Below are positions 45,846 to 53,904 of a DNA stretch of 64,000 nucleotides, piece after piece. How positions within the stretch are numbered: the stretch's first letter is position 1; each line of letters begins with the position of its first letter. A program made the position numbers and the translations under genes. The notes beneath the pieces are model-generated. The model had not been told where the DNA came from. It saw only the letters and a list, made by a program, of their open reading frames with translations, and made no database searches. The stretch lies in NCBI GenBank assembly GCA_945875915.1, contig CAMCMT010000001.1, positions 48,081 through 112,080 of the forward strand. Reading direction: 5' to 3'. The stretch is from Synechococcus sp. UW140 (lineage in GTDB: Bacteria > Cyanobacteriota > Cyanobacteriia > PCC-6307 > Cyanobiaceae).

Positions 45846-47036
45846 ATGACGGACGTCGCTGACGCTTCGAGCCCCTTTGAGCGGCGCCATCCCACCGAGG
45901 GGATGGCCGCCCTGGAGAAAGAACGGGCCCTGCCCCTCACCGGCTGGCAACAGGAAGTGGACCAGGGCCTGCGCTACGGCCTGGAAGCGGCCGAGAGCAT
46001 CGTCGATCGGCGCATCTCCACCTTCTCCCGGGGTGAATTGCCCCACTACGCGGGCATCAACACCTTCATGAAGGCCCCCTACATCGAGGATGTGCACCGG
46101 GTCGGTGAATTTGATGTGGCGATCGTGGGGGTACCCCACGACAGCGGCACCACCTATCGCCCCGGCACCCGCTTCGGTCCCCAGGGCATTCGCCGCATCT
46201 CGGCCCTCTACACGCCCTACAACTACGAAATGGGCGTGGATCTGCGCGAGCAGATCAAGCTCTGCGATGTCGGTGACATCTTCACGATCCCGGCCAACAA
46301 CGAAAAGTCGTTTGACCAGATCTCCAAAGGCATCGCCCACGTGTTCTCCAGTGGCGCCTTCCCGATCATCCTCGGCGGCGACCATTCGATCGGCTTCCCC
46401 ACCGTGCGCGGCGTCTGCCGCCACCTGGGCGATAAGAAGGTGGGCATCATCCATTTCGATCGTCACGTCGATACCCAGGAGATCGACCTCGACGAACGGA
46501 TGCACACCTGCCCCTGGTTCCATGCCACCAACATGGCCAATGCCCCGGCTGAAAACCTGGTGCAACTGGGCATCGGCGGCTGGCAGGTGCCGCGCGAAGG
46601 GGTGAAGGTCTGCCGCGAGCGCGGCACCAACGTGCTCACGGTCACCGACATCTGTGACATGGGGCTGGAGGCCGCCGCCCAATACGCGATTGAGCGGGCC
46701 ACCGATGGCACCGATTGTGTGTACATCTCCTTTGACATCGATTGCATCGATGCGGGCTTTGTGCCGGGCACCGGCTGGCCCGAACCGGGGGGCCTGCTGC
46801 CCCGCGAAGCCCTCAAGCTGCTGGAGCTGATCGTGCGCAACGTGCCGGTCTGCGGCCTCGAGATTGTCGAAGTGTCACCCCCTTACGACGTCAGTGACAT
46901 GACCTCCCTGATGGCCACCCGGGTGATCTGCGACACCATGGCCCATCTGGTCGTGAGTGGTCAGTTGCCGCGCAAATCAGCTCCTAGCTGGCTGTCGAAG
47001 GAATGCAACATGGCCGTCGATCGCAAGTGGAGATAG
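45846..47036 (+). CDS. gdmH: Ni-dependent guanidine hydrolase (GdmH-type ureohydrolase)
   Basis: A member of the arginase/agmatinase fold, 396 residues. The metal ligands are all visible: GGDH (His180), FDRHVD (Asp205, His207, Asp209), and SFDIDCID (Asp297, Asp299). Ordinary agmatinases and arginases have DAH in the second motif; DRH is what I recall for the cyanobacterial guanidine hydrolases such as Sll1077 of Synechocystis. The N-terminal extension of about 85 residues also fits that group. The enzyme splits guanidine to urea and ammonia using nickel. The riboswitch directly upstream and the HypA/HypB-like genes directly downstream support guanidine rather than agmatine as substrate. Many databases will call it SpeB or agmatinase. 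Confidence 0.93.
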   Translation: MTDVADASSPFERRHPTEGMAALEKERALPLTGWQQEVDQGLRYGLEAAESIVDRRISTFSRGELPHYAGINTFMKAPYIEDVHRVGEFDVAIVGVPHDSGTTYRPGTRFGPQGIRRISALYTPYNYEMGVDLREQIKLCDVGDIFTIPANNEKSFDQISKGIAHVFSSGAFPIILGGDHSIGFPTVRGVCRHLGDKKVGIIHFDRHVDTQEIDLDERMHTCPWFHATNMANAPAENLVQLGIGGWQVPREGVKVCRERGTNVLTVTDICDMGLEAAAQYAIERATDGTDCVYISFDIDCIDAGFVPGTGWPEPGGLLPREALKLLELIVRNVPVCGLEIVEVSPPYDVSDMTSLMATRVICDTMAHLVVSGQLPRKSAPSWLSKECNMAVDRKWR

Positions 47037-47039
47037 GCC

Positions 47040-47480
47040 ATGCATGAAGTCGACATGACCAAATGCTTGCTGCTATCGCTCCAAGAGTGGAAGCAGCAAC
47101 ACCAACCCCAGGTTCCAAGCGTGGAGGTGGTGCACCTGCAGGTGGGCGATTTCACCTGCGTGGAACCGGATGCCCTGGTGTTCACCTGGGGGGCCCTGGT
47201 GAACGGCACCTGGCTGGCCGGTTCGGAACTGCGGATCGAACGAACGCCCCTGCTGGCCCGCTGCTTCCCCTGCGGGGCCAGCTACAGCCCCAGCCAAGGG
47301 CAGGCCTATCGCTCCCCCTGCTGTGACCATCCGATGGAGGAGATCCTCAGCGGCCGGGAACTGCGGATCCGCTCGATCGAATACAGCCTGCCGGAGCAAG
47401 GCAACAGCCCGCCAGCCGCCGACTCGGTAGTAGCCGAACAATCCCAGACCAGGGAGCTGGTGGCCGGGGCCAGGCCCTAA
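47040..47480 (+). CDS. hypA: HypA-like nickel chaperone for the guanidine hydrolase
   Basis: A 146-residue HypA homologue. The nickel-binding MHE starts the protein (MHEVDMTKCLLLSLQEW). The zinc region has CFPC, but the second pair is SPCCDHP instead of the usual CPxCG, so one conserved Cys is replaced by Ser and a Cys is shifted. The C-terminal block EEILSGRELRIRSIEY is the family end motif, followed by a 30-residue tail. It begins 3 bases after the gdmH stop. No hydrogenase genes are nearby, so its client is almost certainly GdmH. The Synechocystis equivalents of this and the next gene are named GhaA and GhaB, as I recall. Confidence 0.9.
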   Translation: MHEVDMTKCLLLSLQEWKQQHQPQVPSVEVVHLQVGDFTCVEPDALVFTWGALVNGTWLAGSELRIERTPLLARCFPCGASYSPSQGQAYRSPCCDHPMEEILSGRELRIRSIEYSLPEQGNSPPAADSVVAEQSQTRELVAGARP

Positions 47481-47483
47481 GTC

Positions 47484-47542
47484 CGAACCAGGGCTAGGGC
47501 CCTGCGGGTTCGATCGCTGAACACCGCGGCGCTGTTGTTCAG
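47484..47542 (+). other. two intercistronic hairpins between the hypA-like and hypB-like genes
   Basis: The 162-bp gap holds a nested stem at 47484-47511 (GAACC ... GGTTC around CAGGG ... CCCTG) and a second perfect 7-bp stem at 47517-47542 (CTGAACA / TGTTCAG). Every other gap inside the operon except 49727-49873 is 16 bases or less, so this may be a processing or attenuation site. Neither stem is followed by a T tract. Confidence 0.5.
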
Positions 47543-47642
47543 CAACCCCATCACCCCCATCAGGGCCAGTCCTTTCCCTTTGGTTCCCGTCAGTCCAGCG
47601 TCTTGTCTTGCCCCGTTTGAACCCTTCCTTGCCAGACCCGCC

Positions 47643-48380
47643 ATGCACATGCCCCTAGAAGACACGCTTGGCCTCAATTTATTAGCCGCCAATCAACACC
47701 AGGCCGACCACAATCGCGAGCATTTTGATGCCTGGCAGCTGCTCTGCCTCAACCTGATGAGCAGTCCCGGGGCGGGCAAAACCTCCCTGCTGGAACGCAG
47801 TCTGGCCCAGCTCTCGAATGAGTTTGCGATGGCCGTGCTGGAGGGGGATATGACCACCCAGCTTGATGCCGAACGCCTGGAGGCCGTGGGGGTCCCGGTG
47901 GTGCCGATCACCACGGGCCGGGCCTGTCACCTGGATGCGGCGATGGTGGGCGGTGGCCTCAAGCTGCTGCGCCAACGCCTCGATCCAGCCAGCTTGGATC
48001 TGCTCTGGGTGGAGAACGTGGGCAACCTGGTGTGCCCAGCCGAGTTTGAAGTAGGCGAACACAAAAAGGTGGCCCTGCTGAGCGTCACCGAAGGCGATGA
48101 CAAGCCGCTCAAATATCCGGTGATGTTCCGCGAAGCCGATTGCGTGTTGATTACCAAGATTGATTTACTTCCCTACCTGCCGGTGGAGGTGGAGCGGATC
48201 GAAGATCACATCCACCAGGTCAATCCCCGCTGCAGCGTGATCCGCCTGTCCGCCAGCAGCGGCGTTGGCCTGGACAGCTGGCATGCCTGGTTGCGGGAGA
48301 CCCATGCAGCCCAATGCCCGAGCCCCGTGCTCACCACCGCCAAGCCCCAGCCATCCCACCCCACCCTGGTGAACGCATGA
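47643..48380 (+). CDS. hypB: HypB-like GTPase nickel chaperone
   Basis: A 245-residue P-loop GTPase of the HypB family. The motifs are [12 protein letters not shown] (Walker A), [42 protein letters not shown] with the Cys of the metal site, and [12 protein letters not shown] (guanine specificity). The N-terminal His-rich stretch is short, so this is a loader rather than a nickel store. ATG at 47643 is chosen because the 36-codon extension to 47535 is filler. It probably delivers Ni to GdmH together with the HypA-like protein. Its stop overlaps the next start (ATGA). Confidence 0.93.
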   Translation: MHMPLEDTLGLNLLAANQHQADHNREHFDAWQLLCLNLMSSPGAGKTSLLERSLAQLSNEFAMAVLEGDMTTQLDAERLEAVGVPVVPITTGRACHLDAAMVGGGLKLLRQRLDPASLDLLWVENVGNLVCPAEFEVGEHKKVALLSVTEGDDKPLKYPVMFREADCVLITKIDLLPYLPVEVERIEDHIHQVNPRCSVIRLSASSGVGLDSWHAWLRETHAAQCPSPVLTTAKPQPSHPTLVNA

Positions 48381-49726
48381 GCTCCCCCAACTGGCAACAG
48401 ATCAAAACCGACCTGGAGCAGAAGGGCGTGCGCTACGCCCTGGCCAGCTTTGTGGACCTGCACGGCATGGCCAAGGCCAAGGCCGTGCCCCTTCCCCACC
48501 TGGGCCAGATGGCCCGGGGTTCGGAACTGTTCACCGGCGCCGCCCTCGATGGGGTGCCCCAGGAGGTCAGCGATGACGAAGTCGCGGCCGTTCCCGATGC
48601 CACCAGCCTGACAATTTTGCCCTGGCAGAAAGAGGTGGTCTGGTTCGCTAGCGATTTACACCTACGGGGCGAGCCGTTTGAAGCCTGCAGTCGCAATGTG
48701 CTGCACCGGGTGAGGGCCGAAGCCGCCGCCATGGGCTACCGCTTCAACCTCGGCATCGAAACCGAATTCTTCGTGCTCAAGCGCAACGGCGCCGGCGACT
48801 TGGTGCCCTACAGCGAGCGCGACACCCTTGATAAGCCCGCCTACGACGTGCGCGGCCTGCTCGACAATCTGCCCTGGCTCGATGAATTGGTGCAGGCCAT
48901 GAATGACCTGGGCTGGGGGGTGTATTCCTTCGATCACGAGGATGGCCCCGGCCAGTTCGAAACCGATTTCGACTACGCCGAAGTGCTGACCATGGCCGAT
49001 CGGCTCACCTTCTTCAAGTTAATGGCGAAGGAGATTGCCCATCGCCACGGCCTGATCGCCACCTTCATGCCCAAGCCCTTCGGTGATCGCACCGGCAGCG
49101 GCGCCCACTACAACATGTCCCTGGCCGATCTGGCCAGCGGCGAGAATTTATTTGTCGATCCCGAGGGCAAACCGGCGGCGGTGAGCCGCCTGGCCGAGCA
49201 CTTCATTGCCGGCATCCTGCGCCATGCCGCCGCCATCTGTGCCGTGATCGCTCCCACGGTCAACAGCTACAAGCGGCTAGTGGCCCAGGGCAGCATGTCG
49301 GGCTTCACTTGGGCGCCGGTTTTTGTGTGCTACGGCAACAACAATCGCACCAACATGTTGCGGATTCCCTCGCCCGGCGGCCGGGTGGAATGCCGCGCCG
49401 CCGACATCTCTTGCAATCCCTATCTGGGGGGCGCCATGATTCTTGCCGCCGGCCTGGAAGGGATCCGCGAGCAGCTGGATCCCGGCGACCCCAACCTGGT
49501 CAATGCCTACACATTGACCCCGGAGCAATTGGCCGAACGGGGCATCACCATGCTGCCCCGCACCCTCGGCGAGGCGATCGAAGCGTTTGCCGCCGATCCC
49601 CTTTCTAGAAGGGTATTCGGTGATGCACTATTCGACTCGTTTGTGGCCTACAAAAGGGAGGAGTGGCAGTCTTACCACTGCACGATTTCTGACTGGGAGA
49701 TGAAACGCTATCTCGAATTTTTCTAA
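48377..49726 (+). CDS. glutamine synthetase-like ligase (type III/GlnT-like)
   Basis: A 449-residue member of the glutamine synthetase fold. Motifs include [59 protein letters not shown] and [20 protein letters not shown]; these carry the metal-binding Glu and His residues. The family makes gamma-glutamyl amides from glutamate, ATP and an amine, and the amine is not always ammonia. Embedding in the guanidine operon (4-base overlap with the hypB-like gene) suggests it handles ammonia from guanidine or attaches glutamate to an amine substrate. Housekeeping GlnA would be elsewhere. Synechocystis does not, to my memory, have this gene in its operon. Confidence 0.88.
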   Translation: MSSPNWQQIKTDLEQKGVRYALASFVDLHGMAKAKAVPLPHLGQMARGSELFTGAALDGVPQEVSDDEVAAVPDATSLTILPWQKEVVWFASDLHLRGEPFEACSRNVLHRVRAEAAAMGYRFNLGIETEFFVLKRNGAGDLVPYSERDTLDKPAYDVRGLLDNLPWLDELVQAMNDLGWGVYSFDHEDGPGQFETDFDYAEVLTMADRLTFFKLMAKEIAHRHGLIATFMPKPFGDRTGSGAHYNMSLADLASGENLFVDPEGKPAAVSRLAEHFIAGILRHAAAICAVIAPTVNSYKRLVAQGSMSGFTWAPVFVCYGNNNRTNMLRIPSPGGRVECRAADISCNPYLGGAMILAAGLEGIREQLDPGDPNLVNAYTLTPEQLAERGITMLPRTLGEAIEAFAADPLSRRVFGDALFDSFVAYKREEWQSYHCTISDWEMKRYLEFF

Positions 49727-49873
49727 GACTCCCTAGGCCCAGTTTTTACCCCACCTATCAGCACGACTGAGGGCTTGCCCCCTTCTTTGCTCCAACCAGG
49801 CCGATCCCAAAGACTTCATCCTCCAAACCCAATCCCAGCTCCCCTTCATCCTGTCCCCCATCGCTGATTTGCC

Positions 49874-50890
49874 ATGAAACGCCCCCACACAACCAAGTCC
49901 CAGCAGCGTTCCAGGGCCCTAGGCCTGGCCCTGCTGGCAGCCCTATCCGGCGGACTTTTGGCGGCTTGCCAAAAACCGGTCGACCAATCCGACCCGGTGC
50001 GGATTGGCTATAGCGCCTGGCCCGGTTGGTTCCCCTGGCAGGTGACCGAAACCAAAAACCTGTTCAGCGAAGCCGGCGTATCGGTGAAGATGCAGTGGTT
50101 CGATGGCTACCTCGATTCGATCAATGCCCTCAGTGCTGGCCAGCTCGATTGCAACAGCCAAACCCTCAATGACACGATCAGCTCGGTCGCCGGTGGAGCC
50201 GACCAGCAGGTGGTGTTGATGAATGATTTCTCCACCGGCAACGACCAAATCATCGCCGCCCCCGGTATCAATACGATTGCGGATCTCAAGGGTAAAAAGG
50301 TGGCCGCCGAAGAGGGCACCGTCGACCATTACCTGCTGTTGATGGTCTTAAAAAAGGCGGGCCTCTCGGCCAAGGACATCAAATTTGTACCCCTAGAAAC
50401 CGGGGCTGCAGCGGCGGCCTTTGCCGCCGGCAAGGTGGACGCGGCCGGGGTCTATGCCCCCTTCACCACCCAGGCCCTCAAGCGTGCCGGCGCCAAGGCC
50501 CTCACCACCTCCCGCGAGCATCCCGGCGCCATCAGCGACCTGCTGGTCTGCCGCCGCGATTTCGTCGCCAAGAATCCCGAGAAGATTCAAAAAGTCGTGA
50601 ATGCCTGGTTCGCCACCTTGAACTTGATCAAGAAGGATCCAGCTGGCACCCTGCCGATCTTGGTGCAGCGCTCCGGCGTCAGCGAGCCCGAATTCAAAGC
50701 CTATAACGCTGGCACCACGATTCAAACCCTGGAGCAGAACCGTCAGGGCTTCAAGCCAGGCGACTCCATGCTCTCGATGCCCTATGCGGCCGAACAGATC
50801 AGCGCCTTCCTAGTGGAAACGGGCTTGGCCAAGTCCAAGCCGGATCTCAGCAACTTGCTCAATTCCCAGTTCGTGGATGCCGCCAAGTGA
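49874..50890 (+). CDS. ABC transporter substrate-binding lipoprotein (NitT/TauT type)
   Basis: A 338-residue periplasmic lipoprotein with the lipobox GLLAACQKP near residue 30. The mature part begins DPVRIGYSAWPGWFPWQVTE and contains ADLKGKKVAAEEGTVDHYLL, both typical of the family that binds nitrate, taurine, aliphatic sulfonates and related small solutes. The permease gene overlaps its end by 14 bases and the ATPase follows, so it is the sensor of one importer. From the riboswitch context the solute is probably guanidine or a guanidine precursor. The 147-bp gap before it holds no recognisable signal. Confidence 0.9.
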   Translation: MKRPHTTKSQQRSRALGLALLAALSGGLLAACQKPVDQSDPVRIGYSAWPGWFPWQVTETKNLFSEAGVSVKMQWFDGYLDSINALSAGQLDCNSQTLNDTISSVAGGADQQVVLMNDFSTGNDQIIAAPGINTIADLKGKKVAAEEGTVDHYLLLMVLKKAGLSAKDIKFVPLETGAAAAAFAAGKVDAAGVYAPFTTQALKRAGAKALTTSREHPGAISDLLVCRRDFVAKNPEKIQKVVNAWFATLNLIKKDPAGTLPILVQRSGVSEPEFKAYNAGTTIQTLEQNRQGFKPGDSMLSMPYAAEQISAFLVETGLAKSKPDLSNLLNSQFVDAAK

Positions 50891-51677
50891 GGCTGATCCC
50901 TTGAAGCGCCTGAGTTTCCTGCGCCGCTTTCTGGCCCAGCCCTGGGTGCTGGGCCTGGTGGGCGTGGCCACAGCGATGCTGATCTGGTTCCTGACCACAG
51001 CCAGTGGCGCCGTTGACAACCTATTCCTGCCTTCGCCCCAGGCGGTGTGGCAGGCGGGCCAGGCCCAATGGCAAAGCGGCCTGTTGCTCAAGGATGCGGT
51101 GGCCAGCATTCAGCGGGTGTTCATTGGCTTTGCCCTCTCGGCAGGATTAGCCCTGCCGGTCGGCATTGCCATGGGCACCAACCCAACCATCTGCCGGCTG
51201 CTGGAGCCACTGATGGGCTTGATTCGCTACATGCCGGCGCCAGCCTTTATCCCCCTACTAATCATTTATTTTGGCCTGGAGGAGTTGCCCAAGATCTTGT
51301 TGATCTTCATCGGCACCTTCTTCTTCAATACCTTGATGATCATGGATGCGGTCAAGTTCGTTCCCTCCGAACTGGTGGAAACGGCCCTGACCCTGGGCGG
51401 CAGGGGCCTGCCAATCCTCACCCGGGTGGTCGCCCCGTTTGTCGCCCCCCAGGTGCTGGACACCTATCGCATCAACATGGCTTCGGCTTGGAACCTGGTG
51501 ATCGTGGCCGAACTGGTGGCCGCCACCGAAGGACTGGGCAAACGCATCAGCCTGGCCCAACGGTTTCTGCGCACCGACGACATTTTTGTCGGCTTGATCG
51601 TGATTGGCCTGGTGGGCCTGGTGATCGACCTGGGCTTCCGCTTCCTGATGCGCAAAGCCTGCTCCTGGGCGAACTGA
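50877..51677 (+). CDS. ABC transporter permease (NitT/TauT type)
   Basis: A 266-residue inner-membrane permease with about six helices, the first being PWVLGLVGVATAMLIWFLTT. The ATPase-contact loop is in ELVETALTLGGRGLPILTRV (EAA-like), and the IRYMPAPAFIPLLIIYFGLE region is typical of the SsuC/TauC group. ATG at 50877 is used; a TTG at 50901 with a GAGG-type ribosome site before it is also possible. It overlaps the binding-protein gene, giving coupled translation, and is followed by the ATPase after 12 bases. Confidence 0.92.
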   Translation: MPPSEADPLKRLSFLRRFLAQPWVLGLVGVATAMLIWFLTTASGAVDNLFLPSPQAVWQAGQAQWQSGLLLKDAVASIQRVFIGFALSAGLALPVGIAMGTNPTICRLLEPLMGLIRYMPAPAFIPLLIIYFGLEELPKILLIFIGTFFFNTLMIMDAVKFVPSELVETALTLGGRGLPILTRVVAPFVAPQVLDTYRINMASAWNLVIVAELVAATEGLGKRISLAQRFLRTDDIFVGLIVIGLVGLVIDLGFRFLMRKACSWAN

Positions 51678-51689
51678 GGACCGATCCCC

Positions 51690-52460
51690 ATGCATCTACA
51701 AGTTTCCTCCGTCTGCAAAAGCTTCGGCTATGGCCCCAAGACCAAACCGGTGCTCGATGCCGTGAGCTTCGACCTCCATTCCGGCCAGTTCCTGGCCCTG
51801 GTGGGGAGTTCCGGATCGGGCAAATCGACGATGATGCGGCTGATTGCCGGGCTGGATAGGCCCAGTTCCGGTGAGATTCGCCTCGATGGCGAGCTGATCC
51901 GCGGCCCGGGGGCCGATCGGGGCATGGTGTTCCAGAAGTACAGCCTCTACCCCTGGCTCACGGCCGCCCAGAACGTGGCCTTTGGCATGCGTTTACAGGG
52001 CAGGCCCAAAGCGGAAGTGCGGGAACGCACCGCCTATTTCTTGGAGGTGGTGGGGCTGGTGGATTCGGCGCGGTTACTGCCCCGGGAACTCTCGGGGGGC
52101 ATGCAGCAACGGGTGGCGATTGCCCGCGCCCTGGCGGCCGAGCCCAAGGTCTTATTGCTGGATGAACCCTTCGGCGCCCTCGATCTACAGATCCGTGAAT
52201 CCATGCAGGACTTCCTGCACCGGCTCTGGATGCAAACGGGCCTCACCGCCCTATTGATCACCCACGATCTGGAGGAAGCCCTGCTGTTAGCCCAACAGGT
52301 GCACATCCTCGCGCCGCGGCCCGGCCGAATCGTGCGCAGCGTCAACGCCGATCTGGATCGCTCCTCCCTCGCCCATCTGCGCGTCTCCCAACCCTTCCTG
52401 GCCCTGCGCGAAGAGCTCGCCAGCTGCCTGCGCAGCCTCGATTCCACCCTCACCGCCTGA
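51690..52460 (+). CDS. ABC transporter ATP-binding protein (NitT/TauT type)
   Basis: A 256-residue ATPase. Walker A is GSSGSGKSTMMR, the Q-loop is in FQKYSLYPWLTAAQNVAFG, the signature is LSGGMQQRVAIARAL, Walker B is VLLLDEPFGALD, and the switch His is in LITHDLEEAL. It powers the importer formed with the preceding permease and binding protein. The C-terminus is short, without a regulatory domain. The Rieske gene follows after 15 bases, so all are in one transcript. Confidence 0.94.
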   Translation: MHLQVSSVCKSFGYGPKTKPVLDAVSFDLHSGQFLALVGSSGSGKSTMMRLIAGLDRPSSGEIRLDGELIRGPGADRGMVFQKYSLYPWLTAAQNVAFGMRLQGRPKAEVRERTAYFLEVVGLVDSARLLPRELSGGMQQRVAIARALAAEPKVLLLDEPFGALDLQIRESMQDFLHRLWMQTGLTALLITHDLEEALLLAQQVHILAPRPGRIVRSVNADLDRSSLAHLRVSQPFLALREELASCLRSLDSTLTA

Positions 52461-52475
52461 TCACCCGCGCCCCAG

Positions 52476-53522
52476 ATGGATCCCCTGGCCGACCTGCAAT
52501 CCAGGCCCTTTTTGCCGGCCTGGGCCTATCGCTCAGCCCGGCTGGCTAGCGCCGAGCGCCAGCGCTACGCCAACCGCTTCTGGCACCCACTGGCCTGCAG
52601 CAGCCAACTGCCCCCCGGCTCCTGCCTGGCCCTCTCCCTGCTCGGTCAGCCGATCCTGCTCAGCCATCCCCTCGATGGACCGCCGCGGGCCTTCCTCAAC
52701 CGCTGTCCCCACCGGGGTGTGGCCCTGCAGGATCCCGCCGCTGGCACCGTGGCCTGCCGGCGCCTGGTCTGCCGATACCACGGCTGGACCTATGGCCTCG
52801 ATGGGGTCTTGCTGGCTGGAGCCCGGGAAGCTGATTTTCTCGAGCCCTTTGAGCGCAGCGCCTGGCCCCTCCCGGCCCTGCCCTGCCAGGTGCTCGGCTC
52901 CCTGATCTGGGTGGCGTTAGCCCCGGACCCCATCCCCCTCGCGGGCCAGCTCGATCTGGTGCGGGAGGAGGCCGGGCCCTTGCTCGACCAGCCGCGGGTG
53001 CTGCTGGCCAGGGCCACCCAGGAGCTGGCCTGCAACTGGAAAATTGCCCACGACAACACCCTCGACGACTACCACGTCGCCATCGCCCACCCCACCACCT
53101 TGCACCGGGAACAGGGCCCGGTGCGCCACTACCGCTATCGCCTCAGCCGCTACGCCACCCTGCTGGCCACCCCCCACCCCGCCGGCGGCGAGTTCCTCAC
53201 CTTCGGCCTAGCTCCCTGGACCCACCTGCTCTTCTGGCCCGATGGCCGCCTGGCCCTGATCCAGTTCCTGCCCAAGGATCTGGGCCATTGCCAGATGGAC
53301 GTGGCGCTGCTGGGCCGCCCCGAGCTTGAGCCCGGCGCCCAGGCCTGGCTGGCGGAGATCCAAACCTTTCTGGCGGAAGACCAGACCCTGGTGGAAGCGG
53401 CCCAGATCGGCTACGGCAGCGGGCTGGTTCCCGGACCAGCCCACCGCCTCGAGCAGCGCATCCTCCAGCAACAGGCCCTCTACCGGGAGCTGATGGGGGA
53501 CGAGCTGATCGCAAGCAGCTGA
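52476..53522 (+). CDS. Rieske non-haem iron oxygenase, alpha subunit
   Basis: A 348-residue aromatic-ring-hydroxylase-type oxygenase. The Rieske cluster ligands are C77-x-H79 (NRCPHRG) and C99-x2-H102 (CRYHGW). The mononuclear iron site is in DNTLDDYHVAIAH, with Asp197 as electron bridge and His200 and His205 as ligands. Such enzymes hydroxylate rings or remove N- or O-alkyl groups. No ferredoxin or reductase partner is in the window. As the last gene of the guanidine operon it may release guanidine or an amine from a substituted compound. The substrate is not known. Confidence 0.88.
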   Translation: MDPLADLQSRPFLPAWAYRSARLASAERQRYANRFWHPLACSSQLPPGSCLALSLLGQPILLSHPLDGPPRAFLNRCPHRGVALQDPAAGTVACRRLVCRYHGWTYGLDGVLLAGAREADFLEPFERSAWPLPALPCQVLGSLIWVALAPDPIPLAGQLDLVREEAGPLLDQPRVLLARATQELACNWKIAHDNTLDDYHVAIAHPTTLHREQGPVRHYRYRLSRYATLLATPHPAGGEFLTFGLAPWTHLLFWPDGRLALIQFLPKDLGHCQMDVALLGRPELEPGAQAWLAEIQTFLAEDQTLVEAAQIGYGSGLVPGPAHRLEQRILQQQALYRELMGDELIASS

Positions 53523-53568
53523 TCGCGGGTCAGCCCCCTCGCCCATCCCTAGCCCTGCGGCGAAGCCT

Positions 53569-53584
53569 GGGCCGGCGCCGGCCC
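53569..53584. terminator. 16-bp perfect palindrome between convergent genes
   Basis: GGGCCGGCGCCGGCCC reads the same on both strands. It lies in the 78-bp gap between the Rieske gene (+) and the 60-residue gene (-), where a two-way stop would be expected. No T tract is present on either side, so the role as terminator is tentative. Confidence 0.4.
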
Positions 53585-53600
53585 CATGCCAGCCACGCCG

Positions 53601-53783
53601 TTAGGGGGCGGCGGGATCCGGGCCGCTGGCGAGGTCACCAAAAACATCGGGCTGGATTCCCAGGTAAACGGCCTCCTTGAACAGGGCCTTTTTAGCCTCG
53701 GCATCGCCGCTGCGGAGGGCCTCAGCAAAGCGGCTGCGCAGGGAGGCGATCAGGGCCTGTTGTCGCGGATCGGCAGCCGTCAT
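53601..53783 (-). CDS. small conserved hypothetical protein, 60 aa
   Basis: A 60-residue soluble helical protein, starting MTAADPRQQALIASLRSRFA and ending in a Gly/Pro-rich DLASGPDPAAP. The pattern (AEALRSGDAEAKKALFKEAV) is strongly helical. I believe it is conserved in picocyanobacteria but know no function. An earlier ATG at 53819 would add 12 residues. It lies downstream of the coiled-coil membrane protein on the same strand. Confidence 0.65.
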   Translation of the reverse strand: MTAADPRQQALIASLRSRFAEALRSGDAEAKKALFKEAVYLGIQPDVFGDLASGPDPAAP

Positions 53784-53904
53784 GGGGGCGGGGACTCGGC
53801 CGAAGGGGGCTGGAGTCATCGTATGGGCCGAGCGGCTGGACTGGGGTTTGCCCAGGCCCGACGGCCGCACGGCCCTGAGCGCCCAGCCAGGCCCGCCCAA
53901 GCCG

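Noticed and set aside
45846..47036. Agmatinase (speB) as the name for the ureohydrolase
   Set aside because: The guanidine riboswitch, nickel chaperones and DRH motif point to guanidine hydrolase. A polyamine role has no support from neighbours.
47040..48380. Hydrogenase maturation genes
   Set aside because: No hydrogenase or other hyp genes are nearby; they sit inside the guanidine operon and probably serve GdmH.
52476..53522. Pheophorbide a oxygenase or other chlorophyll-breakdown Rieske enzyme
   Set aside because: It lacks the C-terminal membrane segment of that group and sits in the guanidine operon, 15 bases after the importer ATPase.
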